A stretch of DNA of 64,000 bases from Anoxybacteroides voinovskiense (GCF_014196205.1 NZ_JACIDE010000012.1:1-64000); one strand, 5' to 3'. Shown: positions 53,447 to 63,425, counted from the first letter of the stretch. The notes: generated by a model not told the origin, from the letters alone. A program made the numbers and translations.

Positions 53447-54987
53447 TGCATGGATTAGCATTTTCTCTATTCTTAATTATCGTTGCACTAACACTCGTCA
53501 TTACCTACTTTGCTTCCAAACGGACAAAAACAACGAGCGAGTTTTACACAGCAGACAGCGCGTTAACCGGTTGGCAAAACGGATTAGCAATTGCTGGCGA
53601 TTACATGTCCGCTGCCTCCTTTTTAGGGATTGCAGGGATGATTGCGTTAGTCGGGTTTGACGGATTTTTCTACAGCATTGGTTTCCTTGTTGCTTACCTT
53701 GTCGTCCTTTATATCGTTGCTGAGCCGCTTCGCAACTTAGGGAAGTATACGATGGCAGACATGATTGCGGCAAGATTTGATGATAAAAAGGTGCGCGGTG
53801 TCGCCGCATTAAATACGATTTCCATTTCTATTTTTTACATGATTGCACAGCTTGTCGGGGCGGGCGCCCTTATTAAGCTTTTATTGGGCATTGACTACAT
53901 TTACGCTGTTTTAATCGTAGGCACGTTGATGACCGTTTATGTCGTATTCGGCGGAATGACGGCCACCAGCTGGGTACAAATTGTCAAAGCTGTTTTGTTA
54001 ATGGCTGGGACGTTTGTCATTTCCGTTATTGTATTTGCTAAGTTCGATTTTAGCATTGCTAAAATGTTTAACGAAGTAAAAACGGCGACACCATTAAAAG
54101 AAGCATTTTTAAATCCAGGCAATAAATTTAAAAATCCACTTGACACTATTTCGCTCAACTTAGCTCTCATCTTAGGTACAGCAGGACTTCCACACATTTT
54201 AATTCGTTTCTTTACCGTAAAAGATGCACCAACTGCTCGCAAATCAGTCGTGTACGCAACATGGATTATCGGATTGTTCTATGTGATGACGATTTTCTTA
54301 GGATTTGGCGCAGCCGCATTCGTTGGCTATGATAAAATCGTTGCGGCAAACCCAGCCGGAAACATGGCGGCACCATTACTAGCAGAAGCGTTAGGCGGCG
54401 ATTTCTTGTTTGCGTTCGTTTCTGCGGTCGCTTTCGCTACCATTCTAGCGGTTGTGGCTGGACTTGTATTATCTGCCGCTTCTGCTTTTGCCCATGACTT
54501 CTATAGCCACATCATTCGACATGGGCAGGCGACGGAAAAAGAACAAATGTTAGCTGCACGATGGGCATCAATTGGGGTTGCAGTATTGTCTATTTTATTA
54601 GCGTTATTCGCTCAAAAAATGAACGTTGCTTTCCTTGTCGCCTTAGCATTTGCAGTAGCAGCAAGCGCGAACTTGCCAATCATTTTGTTAACGATCTTTT
54701 GGAAGCGCTTTAATACTACTGGAGCTATTACTGGTATGCTTGTCGGCTTGTTTAGCTCGCTCTTACTTGTAGCGCTTAGCCCGAACGTCTGGGCACCACA
54801 GCCTGGTGTTGCGATTCTCGTCGGTGAGCCAATTTTCAAACTTGCAAATCCAGGCATTGTGTCCATTCCGTTAGGCTTTATCGCTGCCATTGTCGGCACA
54901 CTCCTCTCATCGAAAAAAGCAGATGAGAAAAAGTTCGATGAGATTCTTGTCAAAGCTAATACAGGTATTAAAGAGTTAACGAACTAA
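53446..54987 (+). CDS. actP: Sodium:solute symporter, acetate/monocarboxylate type (ActP-like)
   Basis: 513 residues, 13 helices, SSS family. TADSALTGWQNGLAIAGDYMSAASFLGIAGM (about 36-65) contains the Na+ site region; GTAGLPHILIRFFTVKDAPTAR (about 245-266) is the SSS signature. Coupled to DUF485 as in ActP-YjcH pairs. Probably takes up acetate or short-chain acids with Na+. Confidence 0.9.
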   Translation: MHGLAFSLFLIIVALTLVITYFASKRTKTTSEFYTADSALTGWQNGLAIAGDYMSAASFLGIAGMIALVGFDGFFYSIGFLVAYLVVLYIVAEPLRNLGKYTMADMIAARFDDKKVRGVAALNTISISIFYMIAQLVGAGALIKLLLGIDYIYAVLIVGTLMTVYVVFGGMTATSWVQIVKAVLLMAGTFVISVIVFAKFDFSIAKMFNEVKTATPLKEAFLNPGNKFKNPLDTISLNLALILGTAGLPHILIRFFTVKDAPTARKSVVYATWIIGLFYVMTIFLGFGAAAFVGYDKIVAANPAGNMAAPLLAEALGGDFLFAFVSAVAFATILAVVAGLVLSAASAFAHDFYSHIIRHGQATEKEQMLAARWASIGVAVLSILLALFAQKMNVAFLVALAFAVAASANLPIILLTIFWKRFNTTGAITGMLVGLFSSLLLVALSPNVWAPQPGVAILVGEPIFKLANPGIVSIPLGFIAAIVGTLLSSKKADEKKFDEILVKANTGIKELTN

Positions 54988-54990
54988 TAA

Positions 54991-55017
54991 AAAACCTCGC
55001 CCAAGGGGCGAGGTTTT
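54991..55017. terminator. Bidirectional terminator between actP and second APC permease
   Basis: Perfect 12-bp stem AAAACCTCGCCC (54991-55002)/GGGCGAGGTTTT (55006-55017). Confidence 0.92.
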
Positions 55018-56432
55018 TAGCTAACTTTTTCATTAGCATGAGCTTGTCCGTTTAGCGTACTGTGACGCCGACCATAGAAGAAATAAACGACAAGACCGAC
55101 TAATAACCACGACACGAAACCAATCCATGTCATCGCTGGCAACTGAAGCACTAAATAGCCGCAAAACGCGACAGCCAACAATGGAACAACTGGAACAAGC
55201 GGTGTTTTAAACGCCCGTTTTAAATCTGGCTGCGTCTTGCGTAAAATTAGTACGCCGATCGATACGGTAATAAACGCAAATAACGTACCGATATTTGTTA
55301 GCTCCGCGAGCTTATTCAACGGAACGACACCGGCAAAGAAGGCAGCGAATAAGCATGTTAACCACGTGTTGACGACTGGCACTTGTCTTACTGGGCTAAC
55401 GCGCGAAAATACTTTTGGCAATAACCCGTCCCGGCTGATGGCATAAAATAAACGAGTTTGTCCGTATAACATGACAAGTAATACGGTTGTAATCCCGGCA
55501 ATCGCTCCTAACGAAATAAATCCGGCTACCCAGTCTTGATGAATGTAGTTTAACGCAAACGCTACAGGGTTTTTCACGTTCAATTGGTCATACGGAACAA
55601 TGCCTGTTAATACGAGCGAAACGGCAATATACAATACCGTACAAATTAAAAGCGATGCGATAATCCCAATCGGCATGTTGCGCTGCGGATTTTTCACTTC
55701 TTCTGCAGCAGTAGACACCGCGTCAAAGCCAATATATGCAAAAAATACCGTCGCTGCCCCTGTCGCAACACCTGAGAAGCCGAACGGCATAAACGGCGTC
55801 CAGTTTGCCGGCTTCACATACCATACACCAACCGCAAGGAACAATAATACAACTGTTACTTTAATAATAACCATGATGGAGTTGAAGCGAGCAGATTTTT
55901 TCACTCCACGTGTTAATAAAAGGGCAATAACAAGCACGATGAAAATCGCTGGCACATCAATATACGTTCCTTTCGCTGGGTCATATGCACTCGTTAATGC
56001 TTTCGGAAGTTCAATGCCAAATCCCGCTAACAACCCTTGGAAATATCCAGACCAACCGGCCGCTACCGCAGAAGACGCAACGCCGTACTCTAAAATTAAG
56101 TCCCATCCTAAAATCCAAGCAATCAATTCACCAAATGTCGCATAGCTGTACGTATACGCACTTCCTGATACCGGAACAGTCGACGCGAACTCCGCATAAC
56201 AAAGCGCCGCAAACACGCACGCCAGACCAGAAAGAATAAACGAAAGAACAAGTGCAGGTCCCGCATGCTCAGAAGCAGCCACTCCCGTTAAGACGAAAAT
56301 GCCTGTCCCAATAATCGCGCCAATCCCGAGCATTGTTAAATCAAAGGCACCTAATTCTTTTTTTAGCGATGCCCCTTTCTTTCCGGCCTCTTGCAATAAG
56401 GCCTCTACCGATTTTTTTCGAAACAAATTCAT
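55017..56432 (-). CDS. APC family cationic amino acid permease, paralogue 2 (YfnA-like)
   Basis: 471 residues, the same length as paralogue 1 and about 92 percent identical by eye, differences concentrated in hydrophobic swaps and both termini. Start at 56432 (GAGGAG 9 nt upstream); the longer frame from 56471 is not needed. Same motifs: GIGAIIGTGIFVLTG and YIGFDAVSTAAEEV. Result of a recent duplication on the other side of the actP operon. Confidence 0.9.
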   Translation of the reverse strand: MNLFRKKSVEALLQEAGKKGASLKKELGAFDLTMLGIGAIIGTGIFVLTGVAASEHAGPALVLSFILSGLACVFAALCYAEFASTVPVSGSAYTYSYATFGELIAWILGWDLILEYGVASSAVAAGWSGYFQGLLAGFGIELPKALTSAYDPAKGTYIDVPAIFIVLVIALLLTRGVKKSARFNSIMVIIKVTVVLLFLAVGVWYVKPANWTPFMPFGFSGVATGAATVFFAYIGFDAVSTAAEEVKNPQRNMPIGIIASLLICTVLYIAVSLVLTGIVPYDQLNVKNPVAFALNYIHQDWVAGFISLGAIAGITTVLLVMLYGQTRLFYAISRDGLLPKVFSRVSPVRQVPVVNTWLTCLFAAFFAGVVPLNKLAELTNIGTLFAFITVSIGVLILRKTQPDLKRAFKTPLVPVVPLLAVAFCGYLVLQLPAMTWIGFVSWLLVGLVVYFFYGRRHSTLNGQAHANEKVS

Positions 56433-56610
56433 GTGCTGTCTCTCCTCGCTTTTTCTTGTTGAAAATTGCAAAAATTTTTACGATAAAAATACTTTTGCCG
56501 TTTTATACTTTAACGCATAAAACGGATAAATTCAATAATTTTTTTCTCTTTTCTGATAGAAAAAACAACGGGTTCATCTCTATTGTTGCTTTTTTGTAAA
56601 AAAATACTCC

Positions 56611-56645
56611 AAAAATAAAAACCGACCTGCTCGCACAGATCGGTT
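56611..56645 (-). terminator. Terminator of racemase operon
   Basis: Stem ACCGACCTG (56621-56629)/CAGATCGGT (56636-56644), one mismatch, T-rich on the minus strand. Confidence 0.7.
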
Positions 56646-57762
56646 AGTCCAATGATGGGCGATACGTTTTCGCAAACGTTGTATAGCGAGCCACTTGCTG
56701 GCGGTCAACATCATAGCCAATTCCTGGATTGTCTGGAACCGTAATCGTTCCATTATGTACTATTACTTCAGGAGAAATAATATCTCGCTCCCAATAATAC
56801 GAAGAAGCAGCAGTGTCCCCTGGCAAACAGAAATTAGAAAGGGTAGTTATCGCAATATTATGCGCTCTTCCTACCCCGGCTTCAAGCATCCCTCCACACC
56901 AAACCGGGATATGGTGCGTTTGGCAAAAATCATGGATGCGCTTCGCTTCTGTCAAACCGCCGACACGTCCAATTTTAATATTCATAATGCGGCAACTGCC
57001 AAGCTCAATTGCTTTTCGGGCATCTTCGTACGAGTGAATGCTTTCGTCAAGGCAAATAGGGGTATTTAATTGTGCTTGCAATGTAGCATGATCAACAATA
57101 TCGTCCGCGGCAAGCGGTTGCTCGATCATCAGCAATTGAAATTCGTCAAGCGCTTTTAACCGCTCGATGTCTTTTAGCGAATATGCCGAGTTGGCATCTG
57201 CCATTAACGGTACATCAGGAAACTTCCGGCGAAGTTCGCGAATGACTTCGACATCCCATCCTGGCTTAATTTTCACTTTCATCCGTCGATATCCTTCACA
57301 CGCATAGCGTTCGACGATACGCAACAAGTCGTCGATGCTTTTTTGAATCCCGATGCTAATGCCGACATCAATTTGCTTTTTCGTTCCGCCAAGCGCCACG
57401 CTTAACGGTACATTCTGTTTTTTCGCAAATAAATCCCATATCGCCCCTTCTATCGCTGCTTTTGCCATGTTGTTTTTGCGAATCCCCGAAAAACGGCTGT
57501 TTAACTCATCCGGATGTTCAATCGGTGCTCGAAATAGAAGTGGCAAGAGAAAATCTTCTAACATATGCCAATTTGTTTTCACCGTTTCTTCGTTATACCA
57601 AGGTGAGTGAAATGCTACTGATTCTCCCCACCCAGACACGCCATCTTCATCAATCGCTTCCACTAAAATAAACTCTTTCGTCGTAAACGAACCGAAACTC
57701 GTCGTAAACGGCGCTTTTAGTTTCATTTGCATATGCCGCAAAACTACTCGATTGATTTTCAT
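56644..57762 (-). CDS. N-succinylamino-acid racemase / o-succinylbenzoate synthase (enolase superfamily)
   Basis: 372 residues of the MenC/NSAR subgroup. Catalytic Lys in MKVKIK (about 161-166), metal ligands in [14 protein letters not shown] and CLDESI, second Lys in NIKIGRVGG (about 264). The neighbours (GNAT and M20) match the Geobacillus kaustophilus pathway in which NSAR racemises N-succinyl-D-amino acids; a menaquinone role is less likely outside a men cluster. GAGGTG precedes the ATG. Last of three genes. Confidence 0.88.
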   Translation of the reverse strand: MKINRVVLRHMQMKLKAPFTTSFGSFTTKEFILVEAIDEDGVSGWGESVAFHSPWYNEETVKTNWHMLEDFLLPLLFRAPIEHPDELNSRFSGIRKNNMAKAAIEGAIWDLFAKKQNVPLSVALGGTKKQIDVGISIGIQKSIDDLLRIVERYACEGYRRMKVKIKPGWDVEVIRELRRKFPDVPLMADANSAYSLKDIERLKALDEFQLLMIEQPLAADDIVDHATLQAQLNTPICLDESIHSYEDARKAIELGSCRIMNIKIGRVGGLTEAKRIHDFCQTHHIPVWCGGMLEAGVGRAHNIAITTLSNFCLPGDTAASSYYWERDIISPEVIVHNGTITVPDNPGIGYDVDRQQVARYTTFAKTYRPSLD

Positions 57763-57771
57763 TGTTTCACC

Positions 57772-58602
57772 TCATAACGGAATAGTGTTTCGTTTCATCA
57801 GCACATAATATTGCACCGGTTCTTCTTCTGGGCGCTCGATGTCAACAACCGCCCATCCTTGTTGAAACAGACGGGTAAATACAGCGCGTGTTTTATAGCG
57901 CCAATCGAACGCTAATTCATGGTTCTTCTCTTTTATGCATTGAAAATGGCGCGGAATGGGAACAAATAAAAACGGTTGCTCCGAACACGTTTCCCACTCC
58001 CTCAAAGGTACGACCGCTTCCGGCTCACCTGTTTCGTGCATACGCCAATGAAGCACTTCTGCTTCTTTCGACCGACGAATAGAAGAAACAAATGTATGAC
58101 GCTCTTGTACGTAGCGACTATGAATATGCCATTCGACGTTAAATCGGTCGGACGGCAGATGCTTGTTGAGCGCGTCATCCATTTCACCGTAACAGTTTTC
58201 GATATACTCGGAACAAATCGCGCCAAGTTTCACGATATTTAAATAAGCGTTGCGGCTTTCGAGTGGATCGTACGTCCAGCGAATGAGGGGGTACCCAAAT
58301 TTTTTCGCCGCCTCCGCTTGCGCTTGTTTTAGCAAATACCCAATCCCTTTGTTTCGGTAAGCTTCGTCAATGCCTAGCATATGCGAACATAAATACACAT
58401 CGCCATTTCGATACCCAGGAAAACTATAAACAAAACCGACGAGTCGCTCGGCATCATACGCCCCGATAATAATGCCACCGTTTTTGGCGACGGTGAGCGT
58501 TTGATGTAGCGGAATGGACGTTGATTTCCAGACGCGTTGCTCTAACTCCGCCATTTGCGTTAACTGCTCCATCGTATTAATTGTTTGCAGCGAAATGTTC
58601 AA
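57772..58602 (-). CDS. GNAT N-acyltransferase, probable D-amino-acid succinyltransferase
   Basis: 276 residues from TTG 58602 (GGGGAG upstream). GNAT core about 20-150 with the acyl-CoA loop YRNKGIGYLLKQAQ (about 83-96). Proposed to succinylate D-amino acids for the racemase; the assignment rests on operon context known from G. kaustophilus. Overlaps the M20 gene by 26 nt. Confidence 0.82.
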   Translation of the reverse strand: MNISLQTINTMEQLTQMAELEQRVWKSTSIPLHQTLTVAKNGGIIIGAYDAERLVGFVYSFPGYRNGDVYLCSHMLGIDEAYRNKGIGYLLKQAQAEAAKKFGYPLIRWTYDPLESRNAYLNIVKLGAICSEYIENCYGEMDDALNKHLPSDRFNVEWHIHSRYVQERHTFVSSIRRSKEAEVLHWRMHETGEPEAVVPLREWETCSEQPFLFVPIPRHFQCIKEKNHELAFDWRYKTRAVFTRLFQQGWAVVDIERPEEEPVQYYVLMKRNTIPL

Positions 58603-59746
58603 CGTCGTTCTCCCCTTTTGCTTGCGCCACACGAAATGTTTCCATAACCGTTCTTGCTAAAATTTCCACTCCGGTGAGTAAATCGTCGCGACGGAACGTC
58701 ATATGAGGATGATGCAAACCTGGCGCTAAGTCGCATCCGAGCCCGAGCATCGTCGTTTTCAATGCTGGTTTCATGACTGAGTAAAAGTGAAAATCCTCTC
58801 CACCTGATGTCACGACTGGAGGGGCACACTTTTCTTGTCCGATTGCTGCAACAATCGCTTTTTCCATCAGCTTCTGTGCCTCTGGATGCACGTTCGCTGC
58901 AACGATTCGAACACTTTGTTCAAGAGAAATTTCCGCTCCATAAATCATCTCTATCCCTTTGACGACATGATGTAAATGTTCGACAAGCTGTTCCATCGTT
59001 TCGTTCGTTTGCGCTCGCAAATCAAGCGTAAAATCGGCATGTTCTGGAATAATGTTGGCGCTTTTCCCCCCTGCATGAAATCGGGTCATTTTAATCGACG
59101 CTGGCACTTGTGGATCGATGTGGATTTTGCTTAGTTCTTGCACAAGCGCACTCCCAACTTCAATCGCATTCACGCCAAGATGTGGTCGCGCCGCATGCGC
59201 TGCCACTCCTTTAATTTCACCATCAATAATTTGTGCCGCTCCGTGCAAAATCGCAGGCGCCGCATAGCCGCTACGTAATTCTTGAATCGGCCGCAAATGC
59301 ACGCCATATAAAAAATCGACGTCATCGACGACCCCTTTTTCCATCATTTTTAGCGCGCCGGTTCCCGTTTCTTCTGCTGGCTGGAACAAAATTTTTAATT
59401 TTCCCGGCGGACGATAGCTAAGGTGGTTCAACAATTTCACAACCCCTAACGCCATCGTCATATGGGCATCGTGACCGCACGAATGGTTCGCTTTCCATAC
59501 TCCATCCACTTCTTGCCAAAGAGCGTCCATATCTGCTCGCAACGCGACGGTCAACGGACCGCTGCCAATTTCGCCGACAACCCCCGTACAATCCGAAAAC
59601 GTCTGCACCCGATATCCTTCTTTCACTAACTGCTGTTTTAAAAATTCTGTTGTGTTTACTTCCTCCCAGCTAATTTCTGGGTGATGGTGCAGATGGTCAA
59701 AGATTTCCCACAATTCATGTTGAATACTTTCTAGTATGCTCCTCAT
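58577..59746 (-). CDS. M20 family amidohydrolase, probable L-N-succinyl-amino-acid desuccinylase
   Basis: 389 residues from the ATG at 59746 (GGGGAGAGAAAAG upstream). Metal site: CGHDAHMTM (about 95-103), PAEETGTG (about 130-137), and ADMDALWQE. Typical M20D hippurate-hydrolase/acetylase fold. In this operon it should release L-amino acids, making D-to-L conversion irreversible. First gene of the three. Confidence 0.87.
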   Translation of the reverse strand: MRSILESIQHELWEIFDHLHHHPEISWEEVNTTEFLKQQLVKEGYRVQTFSDCTGVVGEIGSGPLTVALRADMDALWQEVDGVWKANHSCGHDAHMTMALGVVKLLNHLSYRPPGKLKILFQPAEETGTGALKMMEKGVVDDVDFLYGVHLRPIQELRSGYAAPAILHGAAQIIDGEIKGVAAHAARPHLGVNAIEVGSALVQELSKIHIDPQVPASIKMTRFHAGGKSANIIPEHADFTLDLRAQTNETMEQLVEHLHHVVKGIEMIYGAEISLEQSVRIVAANVHPEAQKLMEKAIVAAIGQEKCAPPVVTSGGEDFHFYSVMKPALKTTMLGLGCDLAPGLHHPHMTFRRDDLLTGVEILARTVMETFRVAQAKGENDVEHFAANN

Positions 59747-59851
59747 CTTTTCTCTCCCCACTATGATGACAATAACTTTTGAATATATTATAATATTCAA
59801 AAAAATGTTGCAATAACAAACAATTACGAAAGATGTACGAAACACCCGGTT

Positions 59852-60283
59852 TTATCGAGAACCCTTTGTTTTCGTCAATTGATTGATTACTTCCGAAAAA
59901 ACGAGCCCCATTGCAATTGCGCCAGAAAGCATAAACGCTTTCGCAGCCAGCTGAATTGCCATATTGTAGTCGTTGACGACAACATGGCGCATTGCTTCAT
60001 ACGCCAGTCCCCCTGGCACAAGTGGTATAATGCCAGAAACGCTAAAAACCGTCATCGGCGTTTTATAAGCCCTTGCCAATAGCTGACTACCTACTGCAAC
60101 AACAAAAGCAGCGAAAAACGTTGCGAACACAGAGTCTAATCCATAGTCGACTAGCAAAAGGTAAATAAACCACCCAATCATTCCGACAAATCCGCAATGG
60201 GCAAGCAAGTTTTTCGGAACGTTAAAAATGAGACCAAACGCGGCCGTAGCAATAAAACTCATTGCAAGTTGTTTAATGTCCAT
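59852..60283 (-). CDS. ThrE-type threonine/serine exporter, small subunit (YjjB-like)
   Basis: 143 residues, four to five helices: SGIIPLVPGGLAYEAMRH (about 84-101) is the ThrE_2 signature. AGGGAGGAAAGG precedes the ATG. Lies 10 nt after the large subunit; the two halves correspond to one fused ThrE protein. Confidence 0.85.
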   Translation of the reverse strand: MDIKQLAMSFIATAAFGLIFNVPKNLLAHCGFVGMIGWFIYLLLVDYGLDSVFATFFAAFVVAVGSQLLARAYKTPMTVFSVSGIIPLVPGGLAYEAMRHVVVNDYNMAIQLAAKAFMLSGAIAMGLVFSEVINQLTKTKGSR

Positions 60284-60293
60284 CCTTTCCTCC

Positions 60294-61031
60294 CTACATC
60301 GCTAAAATAACGGCAATTCCTGTCCCGATGGCAAATGCGGTCAAAAACGCCTCTGCTCCTTTCGACAATCCAGCGACTAAATGCCCTGCCATTAAATCGC
60401 GCACCGCGTTTGTAATTAGCATTCCTGGCACAAGCGGCATGACCGAACCGATAATGATTTTATCAACGTTACTACCAAACCCAATTTTCACGAGCGCTAC
60501 CGCTGTAACCCCAGCAAGAAACGCTGCAAAAAATTCGGCAAAAAACTTTGTTTTTATAAGCCGATGCACATAATACAAGCCGGAAAAACCGAGTCCACCG
60601 GCAAAGCATGCTGGAAAAACATCGCTCCATGCTCCAGAAAACATGACAACAAAACAGCCGCTAGCAACGAAAGCGGCTATCATTTGCCATATAAGCGGAT
60701 ACGCCACGTTTTTATTTTCGAGTTGCTTGAGTTGTGCATATGCTTCCGCAAGCGACAATTCGCCGTTGCTAATTTGCCGGGAAATGCTGTTGACAAGCGT
60801 TACTTTCTGTAAGTCCGTCGAGCGCTCGACGATGCGGATTAACCTCGCTGGTCCTGCTCCATCAATCGCAAAAATAATTCCCGTCGGCGTTACATAGCTG
60901 TGCGAATGCGGCATGCCAAATGCGGCGGCAATTCGCACCATCGTATCCTCTACCCGATACGTTTCCGCTCCGCTTTGCAACATCATTTTCCCTGCTAGTA
61001 AACAAACATCCGCCACATGAATGTCTTCCAT
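60294..61031 (-). CDS. ThrE-type threonine/serine exporter, large subunit (YjjP-like, DUF1212)
   Basis: 245 residues. Soluble N-terminal domain (about 1-110; QSGAETYRVEDTMVRIA) followed by five helices with GSVMPLVPGMLITNAVRDLMAGHL (about 190-213). GGAGAGTTAGC precedes the ATG. Exports threonine/serine or related acids by family analogy. Confidence 0.87.
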   Translation of the reverse strand: MEDIHVADVCLLAGKMMLQSGAETYRVEDTMVRIAAAFGMPHSHSYVTPTGIIFAIDGAGPARLIRIVERSTDLQKVTLVNSISRQISNGELSLAEAYAQLKQLENKNVAYPLIWQMIAAFVASGCFVVMFSGAWSDVFPACFAGGLGFSGLYYVHRLIKTKFFAEFFAAFLAGVTAVALVKIGFGSNVDKIIIGSVMPLVPGMLITNAVRDLMAGHLVAGLSKGAEAFLTAFAIGTGIAVILAM

Positions 61032-61113
61032 GCTAACTCTCCGTTCTAATCAATCTCTTCATTAGTATACCACAAGAAAAGAAGAGAAAAAGCAAACAAA
61101 CCAATTTAGAGGG

Positions 61114-61360
61114 ATGCTTTTAGTTTTGGTTGTAGATAAAAATAGGGATATCGTGAGGATGCTCGGTTCACGCACTGCAACCGGCGCATTTATATGGAGT
61201 TTCCACGCCAGAAAACTGGCCGAACAATCAGCTTATCGGTAGCCATGTCATCGTTCCTCCTGCCGACACCGTCGCTAAAATAAAAGAACGCCACGAACAA
61301 CAAGCACAAGGAATCGTTCAATGCCTTGATTGGTGGTTTTGCTATAAAAAACTATCATAG
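61114..61360 (+). pseudogene. Degraded gene remnant (C-terminal fragment, frameshifted)
   Basis: Two plus-strand frames. Frame one opens at the ATG 61114 (MLLVLVVDKNRDIVRML) and stops near 61240. The other frame, to the TAG at 61358, reads LYGVSTPENWPNNQLIGSHV, IVPPADTVAKIKER and CLDWWFCYKKLS, which looks like a genuine protein C-terminus. The pieces do not join without a frameshift. The parent family is not identified; a redox flavoprotein is only a guess. Confidence 0.5.
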
Positions 61361-61386
61361 CGAACAGCGCTTGTGCACTGTTCGCT

Positions 61387-63285
61387 TTATGTCAACCGCT
61401 CTCTTGCCATCAAAAAATCATCCCACATCGAAACAAACAGATCCACTAACTTCGGATCAAATTGCTTGCCGCGTCCATCGATTAAAATTTCTTTTACTTT
61501 TTCTGGCGGGAACGCATCTTTATACACCCGCTTTGATAATAGTGCATCAAATACGTCCACAATAGCGACAATCCGTCCTTCTAACGGGATTTCTTCTCCT
61601 TTTAACCCGTTCGGATAGCCTCCGCCATTCCACCATTCATGGTGCGTTCGAGCAATGTTTGCCGCCATTTGAATGACTGGCAAATCTAAGTTAGCAAGAA
61701 TTTGGTGCCCAATGAGCACATGCGTTTTCATTGATTCCCATTCTTCTTTTGTCAATTTGCCTGGTTTGTTCAAAATATAATCTGGAATGCCGACTTTTCC
61801 AATATCATGGAATTTAGCAGCGATTTCAATATGCGACACGAACTGTTCATCACATCCAGCCAGCCGAGCAAGCATGCTTGACAACATCCCGATGCGATGA
61901 ACGTGATTTTTCGTGTCATCATCGCGATACTCCGCTAACTGTAGCAACCGCTCTAACGTATCAAACATCACTTTCGATTCTTTCGTCACATCTTGAATAA
62001 CAAGCAGCGCTCTAGATAGTTCAAAAATTTTTGTTTGTGGCAGTATCCGAATTTTATAATAATTTATCCCATGCTCGTTCATAAATGTCGCCATCATCGG
62101 CTCCGATTTTTCTTCTAGAGCTGGACAGCCTGAACAAGGAACCGTACGGTTATGGAGCAGTTCGTAACAACGCCGACCAATCGGATGTTCTTCATGAATG
62201 CCGAGCGTTTTTAGCAATCGTTTCATTTTATCGTCAATCCACGTCAACCGCCCGAAATCAATCGTACTAATTTCGTACGCATAAATATCCAAAAAATCAA
62301 AATCTCGCAAAAATAAATACGGACGAATAATTTCCCCCATAATAGCTAACGTAAACTTCGAAAAGCGCTCAAACGAATGAATGTACGAAACCATTTGTGG
62401 GTCGTGCAAATATTCTTTCGTTAAAAATACTTTCTTTAACGCTTCACTAAGCGCTTCTGCTGAAATATGGAAAAAACTTTCCTCATATCGTTGCTCAATA
62501 ATTAGGCGGCTCCAATCGCGAATAATTAAAAAATAGGCTTCCGAATCGTAATACACTTTTTCTTGAAAAAATTGCAGCAAAAAATTGCGGACGTATGTCA
62601 AATATTTTTCTGTCTGCAAAAAACTATACCGACTTTCTTCCCCTAACCGTCGAACGAGGGAATGATAAAAATAAGCCATAATATCGTCAATACAAAATGA
62701 AAGGTAGCCGCTAAATCGATCCAAGTTTTCTAAATCTTCATTTGTAAAGCCGTGCATTTGCCGTAGCTTGTCCAATTCGTAGCGCAGCGGGTGGGCAGCT
62801 TTTTCAATTTCTACTGATTTGTACGCTTCTAATGTCAGCTGCATATCAAACGAAAAAATCGCCTGAACCACAAGCAAAATATTCGTTGCTTCATTAGGGA
62901 GCACGATGGATACGTGTTTGTAAATAATGTCGATGTACTTTGTATAAGTAGCTAAATACCACATTAAATCAAGCCCGATTTCCGAATGAACTTTTCCGAT
63001 GCGATAACGTCTTTGAATATACTCATCATCAATCGTTGCCTCAAAACATTGATGTAAATATTCTGCCTGCGTTTTTTTTAATCTCGCTAACGTCGAGTGG
63101 CGCTGGATGATATCACGTAATGAATCAACCGCCCATATATCTTCGTATAACTCGCTAACAATCGCATCAATAAGCGAGAATAATATATGCCTATATTCGT
63201 ATAAATACTCTAACCTTTCTTCCGTCACCCCCGTATAGCTCAATTGTTGCAGTCTCTCTTTATTTGTTACTCGTATTCTCTTCAT
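61387..63285 (-). CDS. Globin-coupled HD-GYP phosphodiesterase (two globin-like domains, PAS, HD-GYP)
   Basis: 632 residues, soluble. Protoglobin/globin-sensor domain (about 15-165) with proximal His in RYRIGKVHSEIGL (His100). A second globin-like helical block (about 180-320) lacks the RIGxxH motif. PAS-like region (about 345-435) with Cys-rich RRCYELLHNRTVPCSGCP. HD-GYP domain (about 440-620): HDIGKVGIPD (494-503), HHEWWNGGGYPNGLKG (GYP 556-558). Predicted oxygen- or redox-responsive cyclic-di-GMP hydrolase. Confidence 0.88.
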   Translation of the reverse strand: MKRIRVTNKERLQQLSYTGVTEERLEYLYEYRHILFSLIDAIVSELYEDIWAVDSLRDIIQRHSTLARLKKTQAEYLHQCFEATIDDEYIQRRYRIGKVHSEIGLDLMWYLATYTKYIDIIYKHVSIVLPNEATNILLVVQAIFSFDMQLTLEAYKSVEIEKAAHPLRYELDKLRQMHGFTNEDLENLDRFSGYLSFCIDDIMAYFYHSLVRRLGEESRYSFLQTEKYLTYVRNFLLQFFQEKVYYDSEAYFLIIRDWSRLIIEQRYEESFFHISAEALSEALKKVFLTKEYLHDPQMVSYIHSFERFSKFTLAIMGEIIRPYLFLRDFDFLDIYAYEISTIDFGRLTWIDDKMKRLLKTLGIHEEHPIGRRCYELLHNRTVPCSGCPALEEKSEPMMATFMNEHGINYYKIRILPQTKIFELSRALLVIQDVTKESKVMFDTLERLLQLAEYRDDDTKNHVHRIGMLSSMLARLAGCDEQFVSHIEIAAKFHDIGKVGIPDYILNKPGKLTKEEWESMKTHVLIGHQILANLDLPVIQMAANIARTHHEWWNGGGYPNGLKGEEIPLEGRIVAIVDVFDALLSKRVYKDAFPPEKVKEILIDGRGKQFDPKLVDLFVSMWDDFLMARERLT

Positions 63286-63396
63286 CTACTCAAATCCCCC
63301 TATAAATCCCCTCTTTCTTCCATTATAATACACTTTTTTTCTTTTTCACTTTAAAATGTTGGTGATTTTTTGAATAAGCATCACTTTTTAAACCAT

Positions 63397-63425
63397 AAAA
63401 AACGACGGACAAATTTTTGCCCGCC
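63397..63425 (-). terminator. Terminator of edge HD-GYP gene
   Basis: Stem GACGGACAAA (63404-63413)/TTTGCCCGCC (63416-63425) with G-T pairs and six T on the minus strand; abuts the stop codon. Confidence 0.72.
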
